DNA of 64,000 bases from Pseudoxanthomonas kalamensis DSM 18571 (GCF_010211745.1 NZ_PDWQ01000001.1:620001-684000), one strand, 5' to 3'. Positions 48,040 to 57,940 are shown, counted from the first letter of the stretch. Made by a program: numbers and translations. The notes: a model not told the origin generated them from the sequence alone.

Positions 48040-48705
48040 TCAGCGCTTGCTCCAGCGATAGAAGCGTTTCCAGCTGTCGCGGATGCGGCGTACCCACGGC
48101 CGCGGTGCCAGCACCCGGGCGCGCGGTCCGGCCGGCGTTTCGCCACCGAGGCGTTGGCGGATGCGCAGCACGTTGGCCAGGTCGGCGCGGCGCAGTTCGC
48201 GCAGCAGTGGCAGGCGCAGCATCCAGCGCGGCAGCCGGATCGCCGAGGCATAGTCCAACAGGAACAGGGTGCCGCCGCTGCCGACGACCAGGTTGGACGC
48301 GTGCAGGTCGTTGTGCAGCATGCCGCCGGCATGCAGTTCGGCGACCAGGCGGCCCAGCTGGCGGAACAGCGCCTGGCTCATCAGCGCGGCATCTTCGCCG
48401 AGGCGGGCGCCTTCGATGAATTCCATGCCCAGCAACAGTCCGCCGGCGGTGCCCAGCAGGGCCGGGGCGTGGCGCCAGCCCGACAGCTGCCGCAGCATCT
48501 TGGCTTCACGCCAGACCAGCAGACGGGCGGCCAGCGACAGCGGAGTGCCGCGGTAGCGGCGGTAGTCCTTGACCACCACCGGCCGCCCTTCGTGGGGCGT
48601 CATGTAGACATCCGGCTCCAGCAACCGCTCTCCGCGCTTGAGCAGGGTGGCTGCGGCAGGCAGCCGGCGATGGGCTGAATTGCGGGGAAGAGGCAGTGAA
48701 GTCAT
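48040..48705 (-). CDS. Lipopolysaccharide kinase (Kdo/WaaP-like) family protein
   Basis: About 221 residues. The kinase-like core shows VVVKDYRRYRG (ATP-binding Lys), a catalytic loop LHNDLHASNLVV (~residue 134) and a DYASAIR metal-binding loop. It probably phosphorylates a lipid A-core sugar or a related envelope substrate, or is an atypical RIO-like kinase. I start at ATG 48705 (MTSLPLPRN); a GTG/ATG start up to 48726 is possible. It converges with glnB and is divergent from ppk2. Confidence 0.82.
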   Translation of the reverse strand: MTSLPLPRNSAHRRLPAAATLLKRGERLLEPDVYMTPHEGRPVVVKDYRRYRGTPLSLAARLLVWREAKMLRQLSGWRHAPALLGTAGGLLLGMEFIEGARLGEDAALMSQALFRQLGRLVAELHAGGMLHNDLHASNLVVGSGGTLFLLDYASAIRLPRWMLRLPLLRELRRADLANVLRIRQRLGGETPAGPRARVLAPRPWVRRIRDSWKRFYRWSKR

Positions 48706-48802
48706 GGGTCCTGGGCCGGTCGCCACGGGGCCGGACCGGCAATTACTGAACTTTACAGCTTTGCAATATTAACAGGACTCCCACATTTCTCCGACGGACT
48801 TT

Positions 48803-48829
48803 CGACGCCGTTCAGACGTCATTTCGACA
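48803..48829 (+). repeat. 11-bp-periodic repeats upstream of ppk2
   Basis: CGACG (48803), AGACG (48814) and CGACA (48825) recur every 11 bp within GACGCCG-TTCA-GACGTCA-TTTC-GACATTT, the period of Pho boxes. It may be a degenerate second PhoB site. Confidence 0.4.
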
Positions 48830-48903
48830 TTTCAGCGTTCCATTCATGCCTGCCTTGCCGGCCAGGACGGGCTGGGCCGTTTGTGATCGGGACTGGAACC
48901 GGA

Positions 48904-48937
48904 CCGTCATTTTTCCGTCATCCACGCTGGCCAAGAT
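48904..48937 (+). promoter_or_regulatory. Pho box and -10 element of ppk2
   Basis: CCGTCAT (48904-48910) and CCGTCAT (48915-48921) are separated by TTTT, giving the 11-bp direct-repeat geometry of PhoB sites (CTGTCAT-N4-CTGTCAT). A -10-like CAAGAT (48932-48937) lies 10 bp downstream, where a PhoB-dependent promoter replaces its -35. The ppk2 ATG is about 28 bp further. Confidence 0.8.
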
Positions 48938-48965
48938 GGGAATCCTTTCCCGCTGAGGCCGAGCG

Positions 48966-49886
48966 ATGAACCGCGATCTTCCCGGCGGCATGCCGGATTA
49001 CGCCCGTCTGTTGCAGGAGGAAATCCGCGACAACCTGGACGAGGAACTGGAACTGGAGCTGGACGACGCGCGCCTGGACGCGCTGCTCGAGGCCCCGGAC
49101 GAGGCCGGAGAAGACCTGCCGCGCGGGCTCTATTTCCGTGAACTGCTGCGGCTGCAGGGCGAACTGGTCAAGCTGCAGGACTGGGTGGTGCACCGCAAGC
49201 TGAAGGTGGTGGTGCTGTTCGAAGGGCGCGACGCGGCGGGCAAGGGCGGTGCGATCAAGCGCATCACCCAGCGGCTGAACCCGCGCATCTGCCGGGTGGC
49301 CGCACTTCCCGCGCCGAGCGAACGCGAGCGCAGCCAATGGTATTTCCAGCGCTACGTGCCGCATCTGCCGGCCGGCGGCGAGATCGTGCTGTTCGACCGC
49401 AGCTGGTACAACCGCGCCGGGGTCGAGCGGGTGATGGGCTTCTGCACCGACGACGAACTGGAGGAGTTCTACCGCAGCGTGCCGGAGTTCGAGAAGATGC
49501 TGGTGCGTTCGGGCACGATCCTGGTCAAGTACTGGTTCTCGATCAGCGACGACGAGCAGCACAACCGCTTCCAGATGCGCATCCACGACCCGCTGAAGCA
49601 GTGGAAGCTGTCGCCGATGGATCTGGAGTCGCGGCGACGCTGGGAGGCCTACACCAAGGCCAAGGAGGAGATGCTGGAGCGCAGCCACATCTTCGAGGCA
49701 CCGTGGTGGCTGGTGGAAGGCAACGACAAGAAGCGCGCGCGCCTGAACTGCATCCATCACCTGCTCGCGCAGGTGCCGTACGGCGAGATCGAGCACGATT
49801 CGATCGCCTTGCCGGCGCGCGAACACAACCCGGACTACATCCGTCACCCGGTGCCGGAGTCGATGTACGTGCCTTCGGTGTACTGA
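48966..49886 (+). CDS. ppk2: Polyphosphate kinase 2
   Basis: A 306-residue enzyme that transfers phosphate between polyphosphate and nucleoside diphosphates. The P-loop GRDAAGKGGAIKRI (~residue 89) and Walker B VLFDRSWYNRAG match PPK2, with the lid region HNRFQMRIHDPLKQWKLSPMDLE following. The short acidic N-terminus is normal. A PhoB-type promoter directly upstream ties it to phosphate supply. Class (1, 2 or 3) cannot be fixed here. Confidence 0.95.
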   Translation: MNRDLPGGMPDYARLLQEEIRDNLDEELELELDDARLDALLEAPDEAGEDLPRGLYFRELLRLQGELVKLQDWVVHRKLKVVVLFEGRDAAGKGGAIKRITQRLNPRICRVAALPAPSERERSQWYFQRYVPHLPAGGEIVLFDRSWYNRAGVERVMGFCTDDELEEFYRSVPEFEKMLVRSGTILVKYWFSISDDEQHNRFQMRIHDPLKQWKLSPMDLESRRRWEAYTKAKEEMLERSHIFEAPWWLVEGNDKKRARLNCIHHLLAQVPYGEIEHDSIALPAREHNPDYIRHPVPESMYVPSVY

Positions 49887-49907
49887 CGCGGGTTGCCGCC
49901 GTCGCGG

Positions 49908-50762
49908 CTATTCCCCCAGCGCGCGCGCCACGAACGGCGGCGCGACCCGCACGCCGTCGTGCAGGTGGGCGCTGTAGTAGGCGGTCTCGAACGGTTTGGC
50001 TTCGGCATCGGCGCGACGGAAGTCGAAACCGAAACCGTCGGCCTTGCTGGCCAGGGTCACGCTCCACCAGCCGGTCGGATAGCACGGCTGCGGAAACGGC
50101 AGGGTCCTGAATGCACGGAAGCCGGCCTTGCCCATCTCCGCGCGCATGTCCTTGATCAGGTCCAGCAGCGCCAGCGGCGACTCGGACTGCTGCACCAGCA
50201 GGCCGTCGTCCTTCAGCGCGCGGAAGCAGCTCTCGAAGAAGGCCTGGTTGAACAGGCCCTCGGCCGGTCCGATCGGGTCGGTGGAATCGACGATCACCAC
50301 ATCGACGCTGCCCGGTGCGCAGTTGGCCATGTAGGCCACGCCGTCGTCGAACAGCAGCTCGGCGCGCGGATCGCCATTGGATTCGCACAGCTCCGGGAAG
50401 TGCTTCTCGGACATGCGGGTGACCTGCTCGTCGATGTCGCACTGGGTGGCGCTTTCCACCCCCGGGTGCTTGAGCACCTCGCGCAGGGTGCCGCAGTCGC
50501 CGCCGCCGATGATCACCACCCGCTTCGGCGCCGGATGGGTGAACAGCACCGGGTGGCTGATCATCTCGTGGTAGAAGAAGTTGTCGCGCGTGGTCAGCAT
50601 CATCGCGCCGTCGATCACCATCAGCTTGCCCCAGTCGGTGCTCTGGTAGATCTCGATCTTCTGGAACGGCGACTGCACCTCGTCCAGCTTGGCGGTGGTG
50701 CGGAAGCCGATGGCCGAGCCGGTCGGCTGGAAATGTTCGATGTACCAGGTGTCTTGGGTCAT
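49908..50762 (-). CDS. speE: Spermidine synthase (polyamine aminopropyltransferase)
   Basis: A 284-residue enzyme that makes spermidine from putrescine and decarboxylated S-adenosylmethionine. Motifs: VMVIDGAMMLTTRDNFFYHEMI-type core (LMVIDGAMMLTTRD), the nucleotide-binding GGGDCGTLREVLKH, the substrate Asp in IVDSTDPIGPAEGL, and FPQPCYPTGWWS. It begins at ATG 50762 and is divergent from speA, forming a polyamine module. Confidence 0.96.
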   Translation of the reverse strand: MTQDTWYIEHFQPTGSAIGFRTTAKLDEVQSPFQKIEIYQSTDWGKLMVIDGAMMLTTRDNFFYHEMISHPVLFTHPAPKRVVIIGGGDCGTLREVLKHPGVESATQCDIDEQVTRMSEKHFPELCESNGDPRAELLFDDGVAYMANCAPGSVDVVIVDSTDPIGPAEGLFNQAFFESCFRALKDDGLLVQQSESPLALLDLIKDMRAEMGKAGFRAFRTLPFPQPCYPTGWWSVTLASKADGFGFDFRRADAEAKPFETAYYSAHLHDGVRVAPPFVARALGE

Positions 50763-50866
50763 GGGAGTGCGCAAGCGGGGCGAGGGTGCCGGAAGCGGCG
50801 CATTGTAGCGGCCGCATGTGTCCGCTGCCTGTAGAATGCGCCGGCCGCTTTCGCCCGGAAACCGCC

Positions 50867-52753
50867 ATGTCCTGGTCTCCCGACCACGCCCGCAGAACCT
50901 ATTCGATCTCCCACTGGGCCGACGGCTTCTACGACGTCGATGCGCGCGGGCGGATCGTGGTGCGGCCGCAGGGCGAGGCCGGTCCGGTCGTGGCCCTGCC
51001 CGAGGTGGTCGATGCCGCGCGCGCGGCCGGCGCACGATTGCCGTTGCTGGTGCGCTTCCCCGACATCCTCGGCCAGCGCTTGGGCAAGCTGCAGGCCGCG
51101 TTCGCGCAGGCGCAGGCCGACTGGGACTACGCCGGCGGCTATACCGCGGTGTACCCGATCAAGGTCAACCAGCACTTCGGCGTGGCCGGCACCCTGGCCA
51201 GCCATGTCGGCGAGGGCTTCGGCCTGGAAGCGGGCAGCAAGCCCGAGCTGATGGCGGTGCTGGCGTTGTCGCGACCGGGTGGACTGGTCGTCTGCAACGG
51301 CTACAAGGACCGCGAATACATCCGTCTGGCGCTGATCGGCCGCAAGCTGGGCCTGCAGACCTTCATCGTCATCGAGAAGCCGTCCGAACTGAAGCTGGTG
51401 ATCGAGGAGTCGCGTGTGCTGGGCGTGCACCCCGGTCTGGGCGTGCGCATGCGGCTGGCCTCGCTGGGGGCCGGCAAGTGGCAGAACAGCGGCGGCGACA
51501 AGGCCAAGTTCGGGCTGTCGCCGCGGCAGGTGCTGGACCTGTGGAACACGCTGGGCGAACACGGCCTGCAGGATGCACTGAACCTGCTGCACTTCCACAT
51601 GGGTAGCCAGATCAGCAACGTGCGCGACATTGCCAGCGGCATGCGCGAGGCCACCCGCTATTTCGTCGAGCTGTCGAAGCTGGGCGCGAAGATCGGCCAC
51701 GTCGATGTCGGCGGTGGCCTGGGCGTGGACTACGAGGGCACCCGTTCGCGCAGCGACTGCTCGATCAACTACGGCCTGAACCAGTACGCCGGCAACATCG
51801 TGCAGCCGCTGGCCGAAGCCTGCGAGCAGTACGGGCTGGCGCCGCCGCGGATCGTCACCGAGTGCGGTCGTGCGATGACCGCTCATCATGCGGTGCTGGT
51901 GGCCAATGTGTCCGAGGTCGAGCCGGCGCCGGAAGGGCGGGTGCCGCCGCTGTCCGACGACGAGCCGGCGGCGGTGCGCCACCTGCGCGAAATCGCCGAA
52001 GAGGTCGATTCGCGACCGGCGGTGGAACTGTTCCAGGAAGCGCAGCACTTCCACGCCGAGGGCCTGAGCGCCTATGCGCTGGGGCAGATCGACCTGCGCC
52101 AGCGCGCCCGGCTGGACGATTTGTTCTACCTGATCGCGCATGCGGTACGTGCGCGCCTGACCGGCGAGGAAAAAAGCCATCGCCCGGTGCTGGACGAGCT
52201 CAACGACCGGCTGGTGGACAAGTACTTCGTCAACTTCAGCGTGTTCGAATCGATCCCCGACGTGTGGGCGATCGACCAGGTGTTCCCGATCGTGCCGATC
52301 GAGCGCCTGGACGAAGCGCCGACCCGGCGCGGCATCCTGGCCGACGTGACCTGCGATTCCGACGGTCAGGTCGACACCTACGTGGAGAACGAAGGCCTGG
52401 ACAGCTCGCTGCCGCTGCATCCGTTGCGGCCCGGCGAAAGCTACCGACTCGGGTTCTTCCTGGTCGGCGCGTACCAGGAAGTCCTCGGCGACATCCACAA
52501 CCTGTTCGGCGACACCGATGCGGTGGAAGTGAAGGTCGACGGCGACGGCTACATGCTCAGCCAGCAACGCCGTGGCGACACCACCGACGTGATGCTGGAC
52601 TACGTGGGCTACAAACTGGATGACCTGCGCGCGGCCTATGCGTGCCGGGTCGGCGACGCCGGTCTGCCGCAGACCGAAGCGGACGCCCTGTCTGCCGCGC
52701 TGGAAGCCGGTTTGACCGGCTACACCTATCTGAGCGACGAGCCGCTGGGCTGA
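50867..52753 (+). CDS. speA: Biosynthetic arginine decarboxylase
   Basis: A 628-residue PLP enzyme converting arginine to agmatine, the first step to putrescine. The PLP Lys is in YPIKVNQ (Lys99); the later LGVRMRLASLGAGKW, GSQISNVRD and HVDVGGGLGVDYEGT blocks match the biosynthetic SpeA type. I use ATG 50867 (MSWSPDHARRTYS), the family-like start; the frame runs further upstream to 50786. It is divergent from speE. Confidence 0.96.
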   Translation: MSWSPDHARRTYSISHWADGFYDVDARGRIVVRPQGEAGPVVALPEVVDAARAAGARLPLLVRFPDILGQRLGKLQAAFAQAQADWDYAGGYTAVYPIKVNQHFGVAGTLASHVGEGFGLEAGSKPELMAVLALSRPGGLVVCNGYKDREYIRLALIGRKLGLQTFIVIEKPSELKLVIEESRVLGVHPGLGVRMRLASLGAGKWQNSGGDKAKFGLSPRQVLDLWNTLGEHGLQDALNLLHFHMGSQISNVRDIASGMREATRYFVELSKLGAKIGHVDVGGGLGVDYEGTRSRSDCSINYGLNQYAGNIVQPLAEACEQYGLAPPRIVTECGRAMTAHHAVLVANVSEVEPAPEGRVPPLSDDEPAAVRHLREIAEEVDSRPAVELFQEAQHFHAEGLSAYALGQIDLRQRARLDDLFYLIAHAVRARLTGEEKSHRPVLDELNDRLVDKYFVNFSVFESIPDVWAIDQVFPIVPIERLDEAPTRRGILADVTCDSDGQVDTYVENEGLDSSLPLHPLRPGESYRLGFFLVGAYQEVLGDIHNLFGDTDAVEVKVDGDGYMLSQQRRGDTTDVMLDYVGYKLDDLRAAYACRVGDAGLPQTEADALSAALEAGLTGYTYLSDEPLG

Positions 52754-53289
52754 TTCAAAAACCGGACGAGGTAGCGGTCGATCGCGAAGTCGCCGAAATT
52801 CCACGCGTATCTCAGGCGGGACGGATGGCGCGGATGTCCCTCTGCCGTGAGTGGGCCGAAGTGCTGCCAGCGGGCGCCGGAACCGTCCAGCCGTTGTGAA
52901 AGCTCGTGCGCCGCTTGCAGAAAGTAGCCGCGCGTCCGGATACCACTTCCCCAGGCCGCCCACAGAACAGGCATTTCCGTCGAAGAGACGATTTCGACGA
53001 TACGGCGCAGGTTCTCCGCCCAGACCTTGCGTTCGACCGCGTCCGGCAAGGTGCTGCAATCGGTGGCGCGGACCGGGTAGAGATTCAGCATCGCGAAGCC
53101 GTCGAACCCGTGGCGCAGCGCTACCTGCTCGACTTTCGCAACCGTGGTATCGGATTTTTCCCGTGTCGCGGTGCTCGGGTTCAACCCGATCGTGAACAAC
53201 AGGCGGTCGCCGCCGCGACCGAGCAGGTAACGGCAGCGGTCGGCGCGGTCGCAGGCATACAGGTCGTAGCGCGCCGTCAAGCCGGACAC
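52726..53289 (-). CDS. DUF1643 domain-containing protein
   Basis: A 187-residue protein. The DUF1643 signature is clear: LLFTIGLNPSTATREKSD, then GFAMLNLYPVRATD and WAAWGSG. The family is of unknown function. It starts with GTG 53289, 4 bp after the SDR gene stop, so the two are coupled; its last 28 bp overlap the 3' end of speA on the other strand. Confidence 0.85.
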   Translation of the reverse strand: MSGLTARYDLYACDRADRCRYLLGRGGDRLLFTIGLNPSTATREKSDTTVAKVEQVALRHGFDGFAMLNLYPVRATDCSTLPDAVERKVWAENLRRIVEIVSSTEMPVLWAAWGSGIRTRGYFLQAAHELSQRLDGSGARWQHFGPLTAEGHPRHPSRLRYAWNFGDFAIDRYLVRFLNQPSGSSLR

Positions 53290-53293
53290 GCGC

Positions 53294-54043
53294 TCAGTCG
53301 CGCGCCACCTGGAAACCGGCGAAGCTCTGCGTCACCGGCATGATCTCCAGCCGGTTGATGTTCAGGTGCGGCGGCAGGGTGGCGACGTGGAAGATCTGCT
53401 CGGCGATGTCCTCGGCGGTCATCGGGTTCGCGCCGGAATACAGTTTGTCCGAGGCGGCCTGGTCGCCGTGGGTGCGAACCAGGGTGAACTCGGTTTCGGC
53501 CATGCCCGGCTCGATACTGGTCACGCGCACGCCGGTGCCGTGCAGGTCGCTGCGCAAGCCCAGCGAGAACTGGCTGACGAAGGCCTTGGTGCCGCCGTAG
53601 ACGTTGCCGCCCGGATACGGATAGGTGGCCGCGACCGAACTGATGTTGATGATGACGCCCTTGCGTGCGATCAGCGACGGCAGCAGGCGGTGGGTCAGGG
53701 TCGCCAGCGCAGTGACGTTGGTGTCGATCATCGTGCGCCAGTCGTCCAGGCTGGCCTGCTGTGCCGGCCGCGTGCCCTGGGCCAGGCCGGCGTTGTTGAC
53801 CAGCACGTCGATGCCGGCGAAGGCTTCCGGCAGGGAATTCAGCGCCGCGTTCATCGCGGTGGCGTCGCGGATGTCGAACGCTGCGGCATGTGCGTGTTCG
53901 GCGCCCAGCTCATCGACCAGCGCCTGCAGCCGCTCCGCGCGGCGGCCGGTGACGACGACCTTCCAGCCGGCGGCAACGAAGCGGCGGGCGGCAGCGACGC
54001 CGAAGCCGGACGTGGCACCGGTGATGAGGGCGGTCTTGTTCAT
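53294..54043 (-). CDS. Short-chain dehydrogenase/reductase (YdfG-like)
   Basis: A 249-residue classical SDR. The Rossmann motif is TGATSGFG, the NNAG motif VLVNNAGLAQG, catalytic Ser in NISSVAAT and the YxxxK motif YGGTK. Similarity to NADP-dependent 3-hydroxy acid dehydrogenases (YdfG) is suggested by sequence pattern; the substrate is unknown. ATG 54043 is chosen as the family start. The DUF1643 gene follows it, an EamA gene precedes it 14 bp upstream. Confidence 0.92.
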   Translation of the reverse strand: MNKTALITGATSGFGVAAARRFVAAGWKVVVTGRRAERLQALVDELGAEHAHAAAFDIRDATAMNAALNSLPEAFAGIDVLVNNAGLAQGTRPAQQASLDDWRTMIDTNVTALATLTHRLLPSLIARKGVIINISSVAATYPYPGGNVYGGTKAFVSQFSLGLRSDLHGTGVRVTSIEPGMAETEFTLVRTHGDQAASDKLYSGANPMTAEDIAEQIFHVATLPPHLNINRLEIMPVTQSFAGFQVARD

Positions 54044-54057
54044 GCAGGCGACGTGGA

Positions 54058-54492
54058 TCAGCGTTTGAAGGCCAGCGTGATGATACCGGCACTGACCAGG
54101 GCAATGCCCAGCCATTCGCGCAGGTTCAGTCGTTCGTGCAGGAAAGCGAAGGCGAACACCGCCACCAGGACCAGACTGAGCTTGTCCACGGCCGCCACCG
54201 GCGATGTGTTGCCGGCCTGCAGCGCGCGGAAATAGCAGATCCAGGACGCACCCGTGGCCAGCGCCGATGCCAACAGCCATCCCCAGGTGGCAGGCGAGAG
54301 CGTTGACGGGCTTTGCCACTTGTCGGTGACGCTTACGAACATCATCAGCACCAGCAGAATGAACGCGGTGCGTATCAGGGTGGCGAAGTCCGAATCCACG
54401 CCCTGCAAGCCGACCTTGGCGAAGATGGCCGTCAACGCTGCGAACACGGCGGACGACAGCGCCCAGAAGAACCAGTGGGATTGGGTGGCCAT
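54058..54492 (-). CDS. Half-size EamA/DMT transporter
   Basis: A 144-residue protein with four or five hydrophobic helices, one EamA repeat instead of the usual two (SSAVFAALTAIFAKVGL, LLASALATGASWICYFRALQ, KLSLVLVAVFAFAFLHERL). Single-repeat members are thought to form dimers. The substrate is unknown. It is on the same strand as the SDR gene, 14 bp upstream of it. Confidence 0.88.
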   Translation of the reverse strand: MATQSHWFFWALSSAVFAALTAIFAKVGLQGVDSDFATLIRTAFILLVLMMFVSVTDKWQSPSTLSPATWGWLLASALATGASWICYFRALQAGNTSPVAAVDKLSLVLVAVFAFAFLHERLNLREWLGIALVSAGIITLAFKR

Positions 54493-54581
54493 GGTCAGGG
54501 TTCCTCAGGGCTGCATGCAATGCTGCGAGCGAGGGTCATCGAGTCCGGGCGCCGGTGCGAACGACTGGCGACACCGGCGGG

Positions 54582-55364
54582 CTATTGCGCCTTGATCGCC
54601 ATCGCCGGCAGGCCGCCGTTGGCGAGTTTCTGCTTGGCCTCGGCCAGTTCGCTGGCGCTGCCGTAGGGGCCCATGCGCACGCGGTAGACCGTCTTGCCGT
54701 TGATCTGCGCTGGTTCGACGCGGGCATTGAGTCCGAGCAGGGCGACCTTGGCCTTGGTCGCTTCGGCATCGGCCGTCGCGCCGAAGGCGCCGGCCTGCAG
54801 GATGTAGCGCGCGCTGGTGTCGGCGCTGGCGACCGTGGTCGGCGCAGGCGCGGGAGTTTCGGTCGATTGCGCGGGTGTCGCCTGCGTCGGCGTTGCCGGG
54901 GTGGTGGCGGTGGTTTCGTCCAGCGGCTTGGGCGGCGCGGGTTCGGCCGCCGAGGCCGGCGCTTCGGCGGCGTTGCCCTGGGTCAGCGCCTGCAGCGCGC
55001 GCTGCTGTTCGGCGCGGTTGCGCTCGGCTTCGGCACTGGCGGCCAGCTCGGCGTCGGACATCCGTACTTCCTTGCCCGGAAGCAGGTCGTAGAACTCGTA
55101 CTGGGTCGGCTGCGGCGCATCCGGCTCGGCATTCGTGGCCGGAACCTCCGGCGCCACGTCGGTATCGGCGTCGGCCACCGGCGCCGGTTGCGCGTCCGGG
55201 TTGGGCTGCGGGCGGAAGAAACCGTCGCCGTCTTTCTTGATCAGGCCGGGGACCAGGAAAAACACTGCCAGGCCCAGCACCAGTCCGATCACCAGCCACA
55301 GCCAGCCGGGGGTCTTGTTGCCGGAGTTGCGCTTGGCCTGGGTCTTGTTGCGTCGTGCCGCCAT
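54582..55364 (-). CDS. SPOR domain-containing protein
   Basis: A 260-residue membrane protein. A short basic N-terminus and one TM helix (LWLVIGLVLGLAVFFLVPGL, ~20-40) lead to a Pro/Ala/Glu-rich periplasmic linker. The C-terminal SPOR domain (YILQAGAFGATADAEATKAK ... VYRVRMGPYGSASELAEAKQ) binds denuded septal peptidoglycan, as in FtsN and DedD. ATG 55364 has GGAG 9 nt upstream; ATG 55379 (MENRQ) is an alternative. It is adjacent to and downstream of argS on this strand, as often in Proteobacteria. Confidence 0.9.
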   Translation of the reverse strand: MAARRNKTQAKRNSGNKTPGWLWLVIGLVLGLAVFFLVPGLIKKDGDGFFRPQPNPDAQPAPVADADTDVAPEVPATNAEPDAPQPTQYEFYDLLPGKEVRMSDAELAASAEAERNRAEQQRALQALTQGNAAEAPASAAEPAPPKPLDETTATTPATPTQATPAQSTETPAPAPTTVASADTSARYILQAGAFGATADAEATKAKVALLGLNARVEPAQINGKTVYRVRMGPYGSASELAEAKQKLANGGLPAMAIKAQ

Positions 55365-55411
55365 CTGTCGATTCTCCATTCGCGCGCGGTCCATGCGCGC
55401 CGTGCGGGTGC

Positions 55412-57100
55412 CTACATCTTTTCCGGTGCGCTCACGCCGAGCAGGTCGAGGCCGTTTTCCAGCGCCTGCCGCACCGCCAGCGCCAGCGCCAGCCGTGCGT
55501 CGCGCAGCGCGGCGTCTTCGACCAGTACCGGGGTGGCCGCGTACCACGTGTGGAAAGCATAGGCCAGTTCGCGCAGGTATTGCGCCACCAGGTGCGGTTC
55601 CAGCAGGTCGCCGGCCGCTTCCACCGTTTCCGGGTAGCGCGACAGTTCCACCATCAGCGCCAGCGAAGCATCGTCGTCCAGCGCCGACAGCTGGGCGATG
55701 CCGTGGTCGGCATCGTGCCGGTAGCCCTTCTCGGCCGCCTGCCGCAGCAGGCTGCAGACGCGTGCGTGCGCGTATTGCACGTAGAACACCGGATTGTCGT
55801 TGCTCTGCTGGCGCGCCAGGTCGATGTCGAACACCAGCTGCGAATCGGGCTTGCGCGCGATCAGGAACCAGCGGGTGGCGTCGCGCCCGGCCTCGTCGAT
55901 CAGGTCGCGCAGGGTGAAGTAGCTGCCGGCGCGCTTGGACAGCTTCACTTCCTCGCCGCCGCGCATCACTGTGACCATCTGGTGCAGCACGTATTCCGGG
56001 TAGTCCTTGGGAATGCCCAGATCCAGCGCCTGCAGGCCGGCCTTCACCCGCGCCAGCGAGCCGTGGTGGTCGGCGCCCAGCTCGGTGATCGCGCGCCGGT
56101 AGCCGCGCTGCCACTTGGACAGGTGATAGGCCACGTCCGGCACGAAGTAGGTGTAGCTGCCGTCGGACTTGCGCATCACCCGGTCCTTGTCGTCGCCGAA
56201 GTCGGTGCTGCGCAGCCACAGTGCGCCGCCTTCCTCGTAGGTGCGACCGTTGGCGTTCAGCCGCGACACGGTTTCCTCGACCTTGTCGTCGCGGTACAGC
56301 GAGCTTTCCAGAAAGTACACGTCGAAATTCACGCCGAACGCTTCCAGGTCGCCGTTCTGTTCGCGCCGCAGCCAGGCCACGGCGAAGCGGCGAATCGCGT
56401 CCAGGTCCTCGATGTCGCCGCTGCCGGTGACGACCTGGCCTTCGATCTCGACCGAGTCGCCGCGCAGATAGGCATCGGCCACGTCCTGGATGTAGTCGCC
56501 GTTGTAGGCCGCTTCCGGCCAGTCGGCGTCGCCGGGCTTCAGCCCGTGCAGGCGCGCATGGGTGGAGCGGGCCAAGTTCTCGATCTGCACGCCGGCATCG
56601 TTGTAGTAGAACTCGCGCGTGACGCTCCAGCCGTTGGCGGCCAGCACCCGCGAAATGCAATCGCCGATCGCGGCCGCGCGGCCGTGGCCGACGTGCAGCG
56701 GGCCGGTGGGATTGGCCGACACGTATTCCACGCCGGCTACCTTGCCTTCGCCGCGGCCGTTGCGGCCGTAGTCGCGGCCCTGGCGCAGGGCGGTGGCGAC
56801 TTCGCGCTGATAGGCGGCGGCGGTCAGGTGGAAGTTGATGAAACCGGGGCCGGCGATCTCGACCCTGGCGATGTCGGCGCTGGCCGGCAGCGCGTCCAGC
56901 AGCAGCTGCGCCAGCGCGCGCGGATTGCTGCGCGCCGGCTTGGCCAGCAGCAGGGCGGCGTTGGTGGCGAAGTCGCCGTGCTCGCGGGTCTTGGGGCGTT
57001 CGACCACGAAGTCGGGTGTGGCGACATCGGCCGGCAGGCTGCCGGCGGCACGCAGGGCGTCGATGCCCTGGTCGATCAGGGCGCGCAATGGCTGTTTCAC
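55412..57100 (-). CDS. argS: Arginyl-tRNA synthetase
   Basis: A 562-residue class I aminoacyl-tRNA synthetase. The HIGH motif is [12 protein letters not shown] in [14 protein letters not shown]; the KMSKS position reads [11 protein letters not shown]. The N-terminal Add-1 and C-terminal DALR anticodon domains are present by length. Start is GTG 57100, with a -10-like TAGAAT on the minus strand about 30 bp upstream. Confidence 0.97.
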   Translation of the reverse strand: MKQPLRALIDQGIDALRAAGSLPADVATPDFVVERPKTREHGDFATNAALLLAKPARSNPRALAQLLLDALPASADIARVEIAGPGFINFHLTAAAYQREVATALRQGRDYGRNGRGEGKVAGVEYVSANPTGPLHVGHGRAAAIGDCISRVLAANGWSVTREFYYNDAGVQIENLARSTHARLHGLKPGDADWPEAAYNGDYIQDVADAYLRGDSVEIEGQVVTGSGDIEDLDAIRRFAVAWLRREQNGDLEAFGVNFDVYFLESSLYRDDKVEETVSRLNANGRTYEEGGALWLRSTDFGDDKDRVMRKSDGSYTYFVPDVAYHLSKWQRGYRRAITELGADHHGSLARVKAGLQALDLGIPKDYPEYVLHQMVTVMRGGEEVKLSKRAGSYFTLRDLIDEAGRDATRWFLIARKPDSQLVFDIDLARQQSNDNPVFYVQYAHARVCSLLRQAAEKGYRHDADHGIAQLSALDDDASLALMVELSRYPETVEAAGDLLEPHLVAQYLRELAYAFHTWYAATPVLVEDAALRDARLALALAVRQALENGLDLLGVSAPEKM

Positions 57101-57169
57101 GGGACGGTGGGATCGGCTGGTTTCCGGCCGGCTATTCTAGCTTTTCGCGCCGTCCCACGAATTCGGCGC

Positions 57170-57844
57170 TCACACCCAGCCGCGCGCGGCCAGCGAGACC
57201 GGCGGGCCGTCGCCGACGACGAAGTGGTCGAGCAGGCGGATATCGACCAGGCCCAGTGCTTGTTTCAGGCGGGCCGTGATCGCGCGGTCGGCGGACGACG
57301 GTTCCGGATTGCCGGACGGATGGTTGTGGCCGACGATCACCGCCGCGGCGTTGTGCGCCAGCGCGCGCCGCACCACTTCGCGTGGATGCACCTCGGCGCC
57401 GTCGATGGTGCCGCGGAACAGTTCCTCGAAGCCCAGTGCGCGGTGGCGGCTGTCCAGATACAGGGCGGCGAAGCTCTCGTGCGGCAACGGTCGCAGGCGC
57501 TGGGCGAAATAGCGGCCGGCCGAAGCCGGGTCGGTCAGGGTGCTGCCGCGTTGCAGCTCGGCGGCCAGTTGGCGCTGGCCCAGTTCCAGTGCCGCGGCCA
57601 GTGCGCAGGCCCGCGCCGGGCCCAGTCCCGGCAGTTCGGCCAGCCCGGCGGCGTCGCGTTCCAGCAGTCGGCGCAGCGGGCCGTGCGCCAGCAGCAGATC
57701 GCGCGCGGTCTGCACCGCGTCGCGGCCGCGCAGGCCCGAGCCGAGGAAGATCGCCAACAGTTCGGCGTCGGACAGGGCGCCGGCGCCGCGTTGCAGCAGC
57801 TTTTCGCGGGGACGTTCTTCGGCGGGCCAGTCGCGGATGTGCAT
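57170..57844 (-). CDS. radC: RadC family JAMM-domain protein
   Basis: A 224-residue protein. An N-terminal helix-hairpin-helix-like part ([32 protein letters not shown]) is followed by the JAMM/MPN+ motif [14 protein letters not shown] with zinc ligands. The name is historical; a role in DNA repair is not established. I start at ATG 57844 ([17 protein letters not shown]), the family-like start. It is divergent from coaBC. Confidence 0.93.
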   Translation of the reverse strand: MHIRDWPAEERPREKLLQRGAGALSDAELLAIFLGSGLRGRDAVQTARDLLLAHGPLRRLLERDAAGLAELPGLGPARACALAAALELGQRQLAAELQRGSTLTDPASAGRYFAQRLRPLPHESFAALYLDSRHRALGFEELFRGTIDGAEVHPREVVRRALAHNAAAVIVGHNHPSGNPEPSSADRAITARLKQALGLVDIRLLDHFVVGDGPPVSLAARGWV

Positions 57845-57940
57845 GTGGCCAGCGTGCATCAGGCCATGCGCGAACGGCATCAGGCCGTTCACGGCGATCG
57901 GGTAAGCTAAAAGGCGGTCTGCAGGTAGGAAATCCCCGAC

